Under the pieces are notes generated by a model. That model did no database searches and was not told the origin of the DNA. It saw only the letters and a list, made by a program, of their open reading frames with translations. 64,000 bases of DNA from an uncultured Luminiphilus sp. Its GTDB lineage: Bacteria; Pseudomonadota; Gammaproteobacteria; Pseudomonadales; Halieaceae. Location: positions 1 through 64,000 of the forward strand of contig CAJJBO010000015.1 of NCBI GenBank assembly GCA_905182485.1. Direction: 5' to 3'. The position numbers and the translations under genes were made by a program. Numbering within the stretch: position 1 is the first letter of the stretch; each line of letters begins with the position of its first letter. Below are positions 15,707-25,686 of the stretch, piece after piece.

Positions 15707-16612
15707 TCAAGCTGAATCAGTGTTCGAAAATACGCCAGTTGAAAGATAGCGATCACCACGGTCACAAATAATGGCGACAATGACAGCATCCTCAACCTCG
15801 GCGCTCAAGCGCATGGCGGCGGCCACTGCGCCGCCAGAAGAGACGCCGGCAAAAATGCCCTCTTCCCGCGCGAGACGACGCATCATTACCTCAGACTCTG
15901 ACTGCCCAATATCCATGACGCGGTCAACACGATCAGCAGAATAAATTTCGGGCAAATATGCCAGCGGCCACCGTCGTATACCGGGAATTTGCGAGCCATC
16001 TGTGGGCTGCAATCCAATGATTTGTATTACCGGGTTCTGGCTTTTTAAAAAACGCGAAACGCCCATGATCGTTCCAGTCGTTCCCATTGAAGCAATAAAA
16101 TGCGTAATCCGACCTTCCGACTGCTCCCATATCTCCGGGCCAGTCGATCCAAAGTGCCCCACAGGATTATCGGGGTTTGAAAACTGATTCAATACCAAAC
16201 CCTGGCCCTGAGATTGCATGGCCAGCGCGAGATCACGTGCCGCCTCCATACCCTCTTCGGCAGAGACATCGATCAGCTCAGCGCCAAACGCCCGCATCGC
16301 GCCCTTCCGCTCTTCACTTTGATTAGCCGGCATTATCAACTTAATCCGATAACCCTTGATCGCTGCGGCCATCGCTAACGCGATACCCGTATTGCCGCTC
16401 GTGGCTTCGATCAACGTATCACCCGGCGCAATCTCACCTCGGCCCTCCGCCTCTCTGATCATGCTGATCGCAGGGCGATCTTTAACGGATCCCGCCGGAT
16501 TGTTGCCTTCAAGCTTACCTAGAATCAGATTAGAGGTGTCCCCTGGAATGCGCTGCAAACGCACCAGCGGCGTATTACCGATAGTATCCTCAATAGTTGG
16601 AAAATTACTCAC
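15707..16612 (-). CDS. cysM: Cysteine synthase B (O-acetylserine sulfhydrylase)
   Basis: A 301-residue PLP enzyme that makes cysteine from O-acetylserine and sulfide or thiosulfate. The active Lys lies in G-N-N-P-A-G-S-V-K-D-R-P; N-N-P-A with Arg-Pro after the Lys is typical of CysM rather than CysK. The PLP phosphate loop G-T-T-G-T and the substrate loop T-S-G-N-T-G are present. I chose the GTG at 16612 (M-S-N-F-P-T-I-E-D-T-I-G-N-T-P), which matches the start in relatives; a TTG at 16630 would add six residues. It is intact and downstream of recO in the same direction, separated by about 100 bases with no notable signal. Confidence 0.94.
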   Translation of the reverse strand: MSNFPTIEDTIGNTPLVRLQRIPGDTSNLILGKLEGNNPAGSVKDRPAISMIREAEGRGEIAPGDTLIEATSGNTGIALAMAAAIKGYRIKLIMPANQSEERKGAMRAFGAELIDVSAEEGMEAARDLALAMQSQGQGLVLNQFSNPDNPVGHFGSTGPEIWEQSEGRITHFIASMGTTGTIMGVSRFLKSQNPVIQIIGLQPTDGSQIPGIRRWPLAYLPEIYSADRVDRVMDIGQSESEVMMRRLAREEGIFAGVSSGGAVAAAMRLSAEVEDAVIVAIICDRGDRYLSTGVFSNTDSA

Positions 16613-16712
16613 TAGGGTTACTTGCCTCAAGTAAAAAGGGGCTCAGTATACCGACACTCTGACAATTTACTGCGCAGCACCTAATAGCCGCGGCGCACAA
16701 ATACTCGGAGCA

Positions 16713-17441
16713 TTATGTCTTTTTTAGTTGTCGATAAATCTCTCGGCTATGCAACGTGCGGCCAGCAGTCAGCTGATTCAGCGCGGCACGGGTTATCTGC
16801 TTGATCGGTGTCCAATCCAGCGTAGGCGCGACCAGACCAACCGCAAGCCAATCTGCCACCGCAGTCACTTGCGCCCCGGTGATCACAGGCCCCATGGCAC
16901 CGGCCTTCTCGGCTGCCAACACCGGGCAAAAACCGCAACCCACTTCGAAGCGGTATGCGCACTCAGGCTGAATTTCGTCACCCTCGCAATCGCAAAACCA
17001 ATCTATGCGATACCCCAACTCACTCAACAGTGTCAGCTCAAAACGTCTGAGGATCGTCTCAGAGGGACCGTTGCTGAGCGCTTCAACACTTTCTCCATAG
17101 CTTATGAAAACATCAGGATACGGATCGAAGCGTGGCACCACCCGATTAACAAGCTCGTTGACATATAGCCCGCTCATGAGCGCGTCACCGCGCAGAACGT
17201 AAGAAGGCCTCGGCGACTCTGCCGCACGTAACGTCCTTAACTCACCTCGCCCCACCAGAGTGATAAGCAGGGGGGAAAATGGCTGTAGTAAAGCAGCGAG
17301 TGACCCCCCCTGCTTGCGCCGATGAGCACCTCGAACAACCGCACTGCATCGACCTGATTCGGCCGTGAGAAGCTCTATCAAGAGGCCGCTGTCCCCATAC
17401 GCCTTTCGGTTCAGCACCCATGCGGGCTGTAGCATCGTCAT
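16713..17441 (-). CDS. recO: DNA repair protein RecO
   Basis: A 242-residue recombination mediator of the RecFOR pathway, which loads RecA on SSB-coated DNA. The N-terminal OB fold ([17 protein letters not shown]), G-A-H-R-R-K-Q-G and the helical C-domain are present. A four-Cys zinc site can be seen in C-D-C-E-G and C-G-F-C-P. The start is the ATG at 17441, which overlaps the era stop as ATGA, a coupling typical of this operon; the frame extends upstream to 17519 only inside era. It is intact. Confidence 0.95.
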   Translation of the reverse strand: MTMLQPAWVLNRKAYGDSGLLIELLTAESGRCSAVVRGAHRRKQGGSLAALLQPFSPLLITLVGRGELRTLRAAESPRPSYVLRGDALMSGLYVNELVNRVVPRFDPYPDVFISYGESVEALSNGPSETILRRFELTLLSELGYRIDWFCDCEGDEIQPECAYRFEVGCGFCPVLAAEKAGAMGPVITGAQVTAVADWLAVGLVAPTLDWTPIKQITRAALNQLTAGRTLHSREIYRQLKKT

Positions 17442-18349
17442 GATCCACTCAACGGATCCAGCCCCAGCGTTTTCAAAGCCCTGATGTCGTCGGACCAACC
17501 CGACTTCACCTTCACCCACAGCTTCAGCATCACCTTAGCGTCGAATGCGCGCTCCATATCCTTTCTGGCAGCTGTACCGATCGATTTGAGACGCCCGCCC
17601 GACTCGCCGACAAGAATCTTTTTCTGTCCATCCCGCTCTACCAAAATGAGCGCACTAATATGCAATACGCCCTTCTCATCAGCGCTAAAGTCCTCTATTT
17701 CAACGGCGGTTGCGTATGGCAGTTCATCTCCCAACTGCCTGATGATTTTTTCGCGAACCAGCTCTGCAGCAAGAAACCGCTGACTTCGATCCGTGATCTG
17801 GTCTTCAGGAAATAAGTGGGGGCCCAAGGGAGCGTATTGCTGAACATACTGCGTCAACTCTTCTAGACCACGCCGGCGCAACGCCGACACAGGTAAAACC
17901 GCATCGAATTGGCAACGAGCTGAGAGGCTTTTCGCAAACGGCAACAATACCGACTGATCCTCAAGTAAATCGACTTTATTGATCACGAGTGCGACCGGGC
18001 CGCTTTGCTGCGCTGCCAGTGACAGCACCAATTCGTCCTCATCTGTCCAACGTGTTCGATCACACAATACCAGCGTCACGTCGACGTCATTCATTGCCGC
18101 GGCAGCCGTCCGGTTCATGACCTGATTAATTGCCTTTGACTGCCCCATGTGAATACCTGGCGTGTCCACAAAAACAAGTTGCAGCGAGCCTTCTGTTTTC
18201 ACTCCCAATAGTTGATGCCGCGTTGTCTGGGGCTTTCGAGACGTAATACTCAGCTTTTGTCCCAGTAAATGATTAAGCAGTGTTGACTTGCCAACATTGG
18301 GTCGACCCACGATGGCGACCACGCCACAGTGCTGATCAGACTGGGTCAT
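17438..18349 (-). CDS. era: Ribosome-associated GTPase Era
   Basis: A 303-residue essential GTPase that assists 30S subunit assembly. The G1 motif [10 protein letters not shown]3 D-T-P-G and G4 N-K-V-D are in the first 130 residues, and the C-terminal KH domain (about 200-300) is full length, with [12 protein letters not shown] in the RNA-binding turn. The ATG at 18349 lies 14 bases inside rnc, and the stop overlaps recO, so rnc-era-recO are coupled. It is intact. Confidence 0.97.
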   Translation of the reverse strand: MTQSDQHCGVVAIVGRPNVGKSTLLNHLLGQKLSITSRKPQTTRHQLLGVKTEGSLQLVFVDTPGIHMGQSKAINQVMNRTAAAAMNDVDVTLVLCDRTRWTDEDELVLSLAAQQSGPVALVINKVDLLEDQSVLLPFAKSLSARCQFDAVLPVSALRRRGLEELTQYVQQYAPLGPHLFPEDQITDRSQRFLAAELVREKIIRQLGDELPYATAVEIEDFSADEKGVLHISALILVERDGQKKILVGESGGRLKSIGTAARKDMERAFDAKVMLKLWVKVKSGWSDDIRALKTLGLDPLSGS

Positions 18350-19034
18350 GATGCACCAACTTGGCGACCATCAGAGCGGCTGCGCTTTGCTCTGCACGTC
18401 GCCGGCTAGAACCCACCGCCTCAGCGGTCAATTTCCTGCTGGGTAGCCAACACTGCACCTCGAAAGATTGCGCATGATCGCTACCCGAGACGGCGGTAAT
18501 GTTGTACTCGGGAAGTGCTTCTTTTCTTGCTTGAAGCCATTCCTGCAACTGCGTCTTCGCATCAACGACATCATGCGGCGACACTGCCTCAATACTCGAG
18601 ACCAGCCAATGGCCTACGACGATGAGGGCTCGCTCTGTGCAATCATCCAGCACCACAGCGCCTGCTAGCGCCTCAAGTGTATCGGCAAGGATCGATTCCC
18701 GATGCCGCCCACCGCTCTTGCGCTCACTCTCGCCTAAAATGAGGTGCTCAGACAATCCCAGCTCGCGCGCCACCCTCGACAGGGCCCCACCACTGACAAC
18801 ACTTGCCCGCATGCGACTGAGGGTACCCTCGTCAACCTCAGGAAACCGATGGAAATATAACTGTTTAGCAACAATAAAATCCAGAATTGCATCTCCCAAA
18901 AACTCTAATCGCTCATTGTGAACCTTGCCCGCACTGCGATGCGTCAGGGCGCGGACCAATAAGTCGGCATTAGAAAACTCATAGCCCAACTTTGCCTGCA
19001 AAGATTCGACCTCAATCGGTCTAAGCCCCGTCAA
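18336..19034 (-). CDS. rnc: Ribonuclease III
   Basis: A 232-residue double-strand-specific endonuclease for rRNA and mRNA processing. The signature [12 protein letters not shown] at about 40-51 is perfect, the second acidic pair is in L-A-D-T-L-E-A-L, and a C-terminal dsRNA-binding domain follows ([11 protein letters not shown]). The usual I-G-A-x-Y-L-D after E-A-L reads A-G-A-V-V-L-D, an unusual but conservative change. The start is TTG at 19034, overlapping the DUF4845 stop as TTGA. The order lepB, DUF4845, rnc, era, recO is that of many gammaproteobacteria. Confidence 0.96.
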   Translation of the reverse strand: MTGLRPIEVESLQAKLGYEFSNADLLVRALTHRSAGKVHNERLEFLGDAILDFIVAKQLYFHRFPEVDEGTLSRMRASVVSGGALSRVARELGLSEHLILGESERKSGGRHRESILADTLEALAGAVVLDDCTERALIVVGHWLVSSIEAVSPHDVVDAKTQLQEWLQARKEALPEYNITAVSGSDHAQSFEVQCWLPSRKLTAEAVGSSRRRAEQSAAALMVAKLVHHDPV

Positions 19035-19447
19035 GAACGCCCCACGGCAATCGTTTCGATAACCAGATCGTCAAATTGCATTACTCCGTCAAGAATCCAA
19101 AACAACGGAAATCGGGCTTCATAACGCGCATCGACAACGATGACACCTCTCTCTGGGTAGATGGTAATGTCGTTAACCTCGACGCCACGCACTTGGTTCG
19201 TCTCTAACAACGTTGCCAGCCGACTCCTGAGTTGCGGCACGGTCTCGCCAGACACGGGTTGCTCAACCACAGCACGCAGCACGATGTTCTTCACGGTGAC
19301 GTACTCAAAGTAACCTGGCGCCACGCGAAGCGCAGCGATCAAGAGCAACCCGAAAAGAGCCAAGTTCGTTGTGATGGCCCATAAACTCACTGCCGCGTTG
19401 CGGCGTCTTGCGCTTACCTGTGAGCGCTGCAGCTCACGTCTACTCAC
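19031..19447 (-). CDS. DUF4845 membrane protein
   Basis: A 138-residue protein with one N-terminal membrane helix (A-V-S-L-W-A-I-T-T-N-L-A-L-F-G-L-L-L-I-A) after a basic cytoplasmic start, followed by an exported domain of about 90 residues ending in V-G-R-S. It matches the small DUF4845 proteins that always sit between lepB and rnc in gammaproteobacteria; their function is unknown, and position suggests a link to protein export or RNA processing. The start is GTG at 19447 with a G-rich site upstream. The stop overlaps rnc. Confidence 0.88.
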   Translation of the reverse strand: MSRRELQRSQVSARRRNAAVSLWAITTNLALFGLLLIAALRVAPGYFEYVTVKNIVLRAVVEQPVSGETVPQLRSRLATLLETNQVRGVEVNDITIYPERGVIVVDARYEARFPLFWILDGVMQFDDLVIETIAVGRS

Positions 19448-19464
19448 ACCCGCCCCCTAAATCG

Positions 19465-20310
19465 TCAGTCAATGGCACCTGCCCGTTTAAACGAGGGCAC
19501 GCTGAGAAAAGCCTCCCAGTGCATCCAGATCGCTACCGCTTTACCCACAATATCTCGCTCCGGTACCTGACCCCAAACACGACTGTCACTGCTGTTGTCA
19601 CGATTATCACCCATCATAAAATAATGTCCGGGCTTAACGACGACCGAAAAATTACGAGGTGGTCGGCGATTATCGATTTGCATCAAGTGACCATCGGTGT
19701 CGGGCAATGATTCCCGCCCCATTTTTACGGCATAACGCCCCGCCGGTATCTCGGCCAACCACATCTGAGGGACTGGCTCGCCATTCACTGTGAGTTGTTT
19801 GTCGCGATATGCTACGCGATCACCGGGCTTACCAATGACCCGTTTAATGTAATAGGTTTGATTTTGGTGTGGCGGGAAAAAGACCATGACATCACCCCGC
19901 TCTGGCTCGCCTAGCTCGAACACTTTGGTTCGCGTCACGGGCAGTCTTAGGCCGTAGGCATACTTGTTCACCAAAATATAATCGCCGACTTCGAGGGTAG
20001 GCACCATAGAGGACGAGGGGATCTGGAAAGGCTCATATAAAAATGAGCGCAATACCAATACGACCGCCAATACAGGAAAGAATGAACGAGCATATTCAAC
20101 AACCGCTGGCTCAGCCGCCTCAGCAAGACACGCCTCGCTGAAAGCATGCGCCGCCTTTGAGCCCTCTTCCTCGTGCCCAGGAAACCGGGCTGCCAATTCC
20201 TGCCGGCGGGACTGACGTCCCCTAGCCAACAGCAATGTGTCGAGGAGCCAAATCGCCCCGCTGCCCAGCACAACGATCACAAGAATCAGCGGGAAATCAA
20301 TGTTCATCAT
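19465..20310 (-). CDS. lepB: Signal peptidase I
   Basis: A 281-residue inner-membrane serine protease that removes signal peptides. There are two N-terminal helices (I-L-V-I-V-V-L-G-S-G-A-I-W-L-L and F-P-V-L-A-V-V-L-V-L-R-S-F), then the catalytic Ser in P-S-S-S-M-V-P-T-L, the general base Lys in Y-Y-I-K-R-V-I-G, and the conserved M-G-D-N-R-D-N-S-S-D-S. It is complete and lies 72 bases downstream of the reconstructed lepA stop. Confidence 0.97.
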   Translation of the reverse strand: MMNIDFPLILVIVVLGSGAIWLLDTLLLARGRQSRRQELAARFPGHEEEGSKAAHAFSEACLAEAAEPAVVEYARSFFPVLAVVLVLRSFLYEPFQIPSSSMVPTLEVGDYILVNKYAYGLRLPVTRTKVFELGEPERGDVMVFFPPHQNQTYYIKRVIGKPGDRVAYRDKQLTVNGEPVPQMWLAEIPAGRYAVKMGRESLPDTDGHLMQIDNRRPPRNFSVVVKPGHYFMMGDNRDNSSDSRVWGQVPERDIVGKAVAIWMHWEAFLSVPSFKRAGAID

Positions 20311-20382
20311 GCTAAACGCCTCAGGCCAGAGCCCTAATTATCACTGAAACGAGCCGTTCACGCAGAGTAAAACGTGCTGGCT

Positions 20383-22175
20383 TCAATGATCGACCTGCAA
20401 TACAGCCAAGAACGCCGACTGGGGTATCTCAACATTGCCGACCTGCTTCATACGCTTCTTACCGGCCTTCTGCTTCTCTAGCAGCTTCTGGATCACATGG
20501 AAGCGTAACATTTGGCAGTGACATTTTTACGCAACGCCTTGACGGTTTGCCTAGCGACAATCTTGCCTCCCACCGCCGCCTGAATGGCGACATCGAACAT
20601 CTGTCGCGGGATCAATTCTTTCATTTTTTCAGTCAATACGCGTCCGCGAGATTGGACATAATCCCGGTGCACAATAATCGCCAAGGCGTCCACTCGGTCG
20701 CCATTAATCAGCACATCTAGTCTGACCAGGTCTGCAGCCTCAAACCGTTCAAAACTGTAATCGAGAGAGGCGTAACCCCGGCTGACTGATTTCAAACGAT
20801 CAAAAAAGTCTAATACGACCTCCGCCATCGGCACGTCGTAAATTAGCTGCACTTGCTGGCCCAAGAATTGCAAATCAACTTGGGAACCTCGCTTCTCCAC
20901 ACACAGCGTTATGGCAGCACCTAGGTACTCCTGAGGTGTCAGAATAGTGCAGCGCGCAATCGGTTCGCGCATGATTTCAATGTCGCCAGGATCGGGAAGT
21001 TTGGAGGGGTTATCGACATAGATCACCTCATCACCCTTTTTTACGACTTCATAAATCACCGTCGGTGCGGTCGTGATCAGATCTAGATCGTATTCACGTT
21101 CCAGCCGCTCTTGAATGATTTCCATGTGCAGCATGCCCAAGAAGCCGCACCGAAACCCAAAGCCCAGCGCAGCGGAGGTTTCCATCTCGTAGAACAGCGA
21201 CGCATCATTGAGCGTCAATTTACCCAGCGCCTCGCGAAAATCCTCATAGTCGTCAGAGTTGACCGTAAAAATACCCGCATAAACCTGCGGTTTGACCTGT
21301 TTAAAACCGGGCAAAGCCGGCGTCTCTTGGTGTGAGGCTGAAATCAGGGTGTCGCCCACTGGCGCGCCCTTGATGTCTTTAATGCCCGCGACGACAAAAC
21401 CCACCTCACCTGCCATCAGAGAGCCTGTCGTGGTCCGCCGCGGCGTGAACACGCCAATCATGTCCGCTTGGTGCTGCTTGCCGGTAGACGACACCAGAAA
21501 CTTGTCTCGCTTACTGAGCTGCCCATGCATCACGCGGACCAACGACACGACGCCCAAGTAATTATCGAACCATGAATCGATGATAAGTGCCTGTAATGGC
21601 GCGTCGCGATCACCGGTTGGTGCCGGTACTTTTCGAACGAGGTATTCGAGCACATCCTCGATACCCAACCCTGTCTTTGCACTCGTCGGAACCGCCTCCG
21701 TGGCGTCGATCCCAATAATCTCTTCAATCTCCTGCTGCACGCGCTCAGGATCAGCCTGAGGCAAATCCATCTTGTTGAGCACGGGCAGCACATCGACACC
21801 TTGCTCAATTGCGGTGTAACAGTTCGCAACTGACTGCGCCTCGACACCCTGGCCCGCGTCCACCACCAACAGGGCACCCTCGCAAGCAGCCAGTGAGCGA
21901 GAAACCTCATATGAAAAGTCGACGTGCCCAGGTGTATCAATAAAATTCAACTGATACACCTGACCGCTTGCAGACTCATAATCCAGCGTGACGTGTGCGG
22001 TATTGATGGTGATACCGCGTTCGCGCTCCAAGTCCATGGAGTCGAGTACCTGCTCGGCCATTTCTCGCTCTGACAATCCGCCGCAGTGCTGGATAAACCG
22101 ATCAGCCAGCGTCGACTTACCGTGGTCGATATGCGCGATGATAGAAAAATTACGAATATGACTGAGTTCAGCCAC
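20383..22175 (-). CDS. lepA: Elongation factor 4, C-terminal frame disrupted
   Basis: A ribosome-binding GTPase that back-translocates stalled ribosomes. The G domain ([20 protein letters not shown]), domains II to V and the start of the C-terminal domain are intact in a 560-residue frame. That frame ends at 20493 (T-A-K-C-Y-A-S-M). In another frame the conserved tail continues ([17 protein letters not shown]) to a stop at 20383. The joint around 20480-20505 differs from the family by a small deletion and scrambled bases where G-G-D-x-x-R-K-R-K is expected. Because the tail is conserved, this is more likely a sequence error than a true truncation. The neighbours mucD and lepB are as in Pseudomonas. 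Confidence 0.95.
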
Positions 22176-22266
22176 TGCTTGGTCGCCTCAAAAGGAATGG
22201 GGACTGTTAGAAACAACAATCCGTAACATCGAAGCGCACCATTTTAGCACGCTAAACACCCGAGCA

Positions 22267-23667
22267 TCAGTCGCTTTCAGGTATACGAATGCCAATGAAT
22301 AGGGGGCTACGCCCGCGAATCAACCTCGCCGGGACAGAAGCGCCAGGCACCAACTCGTCCGCAACGCCATCAAGATCCGTTATCTGGCTGATCGGACGAC
22401 TGCCCAATCGAGTCAATATATCGCCCTCTTCCACACCCGATTCAGCTGCTGGAGAGCCCGGCTTAACGCCGACCACCCAGACACCACCGGATAATCCCAG
22501 CTCCGACAGTAATTCCGCTTCAACCGGTGCAATACGCATACCCAAGAGCCTCACCGTCCCATCTGATGCGGCCTCTGTCTCAACCCTCGCCACTGCATCA
22601 GCAGCCAGCACACCCACCTCTACTTCAATGGTCTGCTCTTTGCCATCGCGCATAATCACGGCATCCACTGACGTTCCCGGCGCAATGAGGCCGACGATAT
22701 GAGGAAGGTCTGCTGACGTTTCAACGGCATGACCATCGAAGCTCACAATGATATCGCCTGATGCTAGGCCAGCATTTTCGGCAGGTGAATCCTTACCCAC
22801 CTGAGCGATTAAGGCTCCCCGAGGACGATCCAGACCGAAAGAGTCGGCAAGATTGCGGTCGACATCTTGAATACTGACACCCAACCATCCGCGCTCTACC
22901 TCGCCCGTTTCTTGTATTTGAGCGACGACATTGCGGACCACTGAGCTCGGAATCGCAAACGACAGTCCGATTGACCCTCCCGAGCGCGTAAATATCTGAG
23001 AATTGACACCGATGACCTCTCCCTCAAGATTAAATAACGGCCCACCAGAATTGCCGGGGTTAATCGCAACATCGGTTTGGATGAAAGGCACATAGTTGTC
23101 ACCAGCAGTAGTCGGCAAACTTCGCCCTACTGCGCTGACAATGCCAGCGGTAACCGAAAAATCTAGACCAAAGGGTGAGCCGATTGCCAGCACCCATTGC
23201 CCCACCTTAACCGCCTCCTCATCCGCCAAGCGCAGGATGGGCAGGCTATCACCGGCAATCTTTAGCACCGCCAGATCAGAACGCGGATCAGTACCAATGA
23301 TTTCGGCGTCAAATTCCTGCCGGTTGGGCAAACGCACCACGACGTATTTCGCACCGTCGACAACATGATGATTGGTAATCACGAAACCATCGCTGGAGAA
23401 GATAAATCCAGAGCCCATGCCCGCTCGCTCACGCGGCACTGGGGAGCGGCCGCGAAAGTCAAAGAATCTCCGTAAAGATTCGGGTAGCTCCTCTAACTCC
23501 TCTTGATAGCGAGGGTTTTCAGCCTCGTACTCTACAAGTATCTTCACGACTGCGGGTGAGGAAGCTTCGACTATCTCAGTGAAGTCAGGCAGCGCCGCAC
23601 TCGACAGGCTGGCGAAACCATACAGGCCCCAAAAAACAGAAATAAACAAGACAGCGCGTACCATCAT
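22267..23667 (-). CDS. mucD: Periplasmic serine protease, DegP/MucD type
   Basis: A 466-residue HtrA-family protease and chaperone. It has a signal peptide (about 1-25), a trypsin-like domain with His101 (T-N-H-H-V-V), Asp131 (R-S-D-L-A-V-L) and Ser207 (G-N-S-G-G-P), and two PDZ domains (about 260-350 and 370-460). It lies in the rpoE-rse operon in the place of algW/mucD of pseudomonads, where MucD removes misfolded proteins and so damps the sigma-E response. Two consecutive ATG codons give the start; GGAG lies seven bases before the first. It is intact. Confidence 0.95.
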   Translation of the reverse strand: MMVRAVLFISVFWGLYGFASLSSAALPDFTEIVEASSPAVVKILVEYEAENPRYQEELEELPESLRRFFDFRGRSPVPRERAGMGSGFIFSSDGFVITNHHVVDGAKYVVVRLPNRQEFDAEIIGTDPRSDLAVLKIAGDSLPILRLADEEAVKVGQWVLAIGSPFGLDFSVTAGIVSAVGRSLPTTAGDNYVPFIQTDVAINPGNSGGPLFNLEGEVIGVNSQIFTRSGGSIGLSFAIPSSVVRNVVAQIQETGEVERGWLGVSIQDVDRNLADSFGLDRPRGALIAQVGKDSPAENAGLASGDIIVSFDGHAVETSADLPHIVGLIAPGTSVDAVIMRDGKEQTIEVEVGVLAADAVARVETEAASDGTVRLLGMRIAPVEAELLSELGLSGGVWVVGVKPGSPAAESGVEEGDILTRLGSRPISQITDLDGVADELVPGASVPARLIRGRSPLFIGIRIPESD

Positions 23668-23697
23668 GGCCGTACTCCAAATCTAACAAGATTGACG

Positions 23698-24180
23698 TTA
23701 CTGTTTTGCGAGCAGCTCGAAATGCGGCTCCGCAGTTTTAGACGCTAACCGAGGTTCCGCCATGCCGGGCAACCGACCTTGGAAGCGGTAGCTCAGCTGC
23801 CGAAGGATAGCAAACCCGCTCAACAACCCAAGGCAGAACGCACTGGCGGCCCACAAATCACCCCAGGAAGCCGCCCACAATGAAAAGCCTGTCCCCAGCA
23901 TTAGAGGCGAACCGTAGAGCCATAGCGTACCTCCTAGCAAAGTGGAATCGGGAATCTCGATCATGACCTCATCGCCAACTTGACAACTTGATGCCTGCAG
24001 CGTGTCGCTCGACAGTGCCTTCACCCGACCCTTGCCCTGTTGCAACAGGGCTGACAAGGCACCTTGCCCGCAACCCGCGCGCGCTGCACAGCGACCACAT
24101 GCAGCGCTTCGATCGGCTTCCACCCAAACAGCATTGGTCTCTACAGCCACCACAATACCCGGTTCCGTTACCCCGCCCAT
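23698..24180 (-). CDS. rseC: RseC/MucC family membrane protein
   Basis: A 160-residue protein. The N-terminal domain has the RseC Cys cluster C-G-R-C-A-A-R-A-G-C-G (about 28-38), probably binding an iron-sulfur or redox centre, and two membrane helices follow (T-L-W-L-Y-G-S-P-L-M and L-W-A-A-S-A-F-C-L-G-L-L-S-G-F). The family modulates the sigma-E pathway and the reduction of SoxR. The ATG overlaps the rseB stop as TAATG, so the two are coupled. It is intact. Confidence 0.92.
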   Translation of the reverse strand: MGGVTEPGIVVAVETNAVWVEADRSAACGRCAARAGCGQGALSALLQQGKGRVKALSSDTLQASSCQVGDEVMIEIPDSTLLGGTLWLYGSPLMLGTGFSLWAASWGDLWAASAFCLGLLSGFAILRQLSYRFQGRLPGMAEPRLASKTAEPHFELLAKQ

Positions 24181-25064
24181 TATGGCCCTGACCCGGCAGA
24201 ACGCACCGCATCAGCTAACAGTCTTGCCGTGACCACAGGCACCTCTCCCAGCACGCTAATCAACACGCCATTATTGCCAACCCGCGTACCTCGAGTGTAG
24301 GTAAGTGTGGCACCGTCAATGACGGCACCCTCGCCAGAGGGCGCCGTCGGCGGCAACGGCTCAATAAATACAGAAGCAGTAGCCCAGCCATCGCTGACCA
24401 CGAAGACACCTTGCTCATGATTTTCAGCCACCACAAAGTAACCGGGTATCACGCCTCGACCCGGCGCAATCGAGCCGTCCTCCGCCTCTTCAGACTGACC
24501 AACCCCAGACGGAGGCAAATCTCGATAGCGAATGGCGGCAAACTCAAATCGCTCCAGCACTTTTCCGCCCGGTTCAGCAGTTACCATCGCAAGCGCCATA
24601 CCCGTTTGAACATCCACATCAACAAAGTGCGCCAAGCGCAACGTGTCGCGCGGCCGCAGCACCAATTTTTTTGTCAACCGGCCCGCAATGACACGACTCG
24701 AATCGAGGCTCACTGAATAAAATTTGCCGAGATCGCACACGCGGCTCTCCGGGACAAACGCGCTTGGCCAAAATTCCGCCTGGGGATTCACCTTCGCATT
24801 AAGGCGACGCAGCGTTCCCTGACGATTTTCATTAGGGGCATCCCGGCTTGGCCACTTAACCTCTAAAAACTGTCGATTGTCTGCTCGCTCGAACAGCACC
24901 GTTCCCTCATAGGAAATGGCCCTGTGGGCATCCAACAGTTTTGCAAGCGCCTGCTCAGGCTCAGTCGTTAATTCGCAGTCGAGCGCAGAGGCCTGTGCCG
25001 GTAGCGACAGACAGACAACACACAGCGATAGTGCGCCTAAAAACCGCACCCCCCAGTCGCTCAC
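24180..25064 (-). CDS. rseB: Sigma-E factor regulatory protein RseB/MucB
   Basis: About 294 residues. A signal peptide (W-G-V-R-F-L-G-A-L-S-L-C-V-V-C-L-S-L-P-A-Q-A-S-A) is followed by a large MucB/RseB N-domain with a lipoprotein-like fold and a smaller C-domain. In the periplasm RseB binds RseA, protects it from cleavage by DegS and senses outer-membrane lipid or porin damage. I chose GTG at 25064, placing the signal peptide at the start; a longer frame to 25160 runs inside rseA. It overlaps rseA by a few codons and rseC by one base. It is intact. Confidence 0.92.
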   Translation of the reverse strand: MSDWGVRFLGALSLCVVCLSLPAQASALDCELTTEPEQALAKLLDAHRAISYEGTVLFERADNRQFLEVKWPSRDAPNENRQGTLRRLNAKVNPQAEFWPSAFVPESRVCDLGKFYSVSLDSSRVIAGRLTKKLVLRPRDTLRLAHFVDVDVQTGMALAMVTAEPGGKVLERFEFAAIRYRDLPPSGVGQSEEAEDGSIAPGRGVIPGYFVVAENHEQGVFVVSDGWATASVFIEPLPPTAPSGEGAVIDGATLTYTRGTRVGNNGVLISVLGEVPVVTARLLADAVRSAGSGP

Positions 25065-25068
25065 CGGC

Positions 25069-25686
25069 TCACTGCAACGGGGGGTTTTCACCACTAGCCG
25101 CCGGCGCACGAACATAAGAAATATAAGGAGCAGGATGAGTCTGCGCAGCAGCCGATGCATGACGGCGACCCAGATTTAGATATCGATCTTGCGCCAGCCG
25201 CTCATACATAGCCGCCGCTTCTCGTCGCTCATTATCGGCCGAATCGACTTGCCGGCCCGCGACCGGTAATGACCTCGCTCCGAGGCTGGCCTGAACGGGC
25301 TGTGCGCCCAAAACTGGTACGACACCGCCCACCACATCACTGACTACGGCGCCTTGCATGACGCTATTTTGGGGTACCAACAGTTGCTGACCGCCCAGCA
25401 CAACTGCCATGGTCACAGAAGCAGCCACAGCCATACTCCAAAGCGGATTTCTGAGCGCACCGTTTCCGCCAGTTAACGTCCCTTTTACGACAGCGGAAAC
25501 CTCAATGTCGGGCTGACTAATGCGGCGGGTTTGAAGCAATTCCCGCACCATTTGCTGCCGACGCCACTTTGCCCTTAACTCAACGTCGCTGCTGGTAGCA
25601 TCGAGCATACGCCGTAACTCGAGCTCGTCAGCTTCCCCATCCATCACCGCGGACAGCGTTTCGAATTCTCTCTCATTGGTTGTCAT
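25069..25686 (-). CDS. rseA: Anti-sigma-E factor RseA/MucA
   Basis: A 205-residue inner-membrane protein. The N-terminal cytoplasmic part (L-S-A-V-M-D-G-E-A-D-E-L-E-L-R-R-M-L) is the RseA sigma-binding domain, a single helix lies at about 83-103 (S-M-A-V-A-A-S-V-T-M-A-V-V-L-G-G), and the periplasmic half carries the region for RseB and for cleavage by DegS and RseP. The ATG overlaps the rpoE stop as ATGA. The protein ends P-P-L-Q rather than the Y-V-F-type tail recognised by some DegS proteins; in this family the signal is usually in outer-membrane proteins, so this is not a defect. Confidence 0.93.
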   Translation of the reverse strand: MTTNEREFETLSAVMDGEADELELRRMLDATSSDVELRAKWRRQQMVRELLQTRRISQPDIEVSAVVKGTLTGGNGALRNPLWSMAVAASVTMAVVLGGQQLLVPQNSVMQGAVVSDVVGGVVPVLGAQPVQASLGARSLPVAGRQVDSADNERREAAAMYERLAQDRYLNLGRRHASAAAQTHPAPYISYVRAPAASGENPPLQ

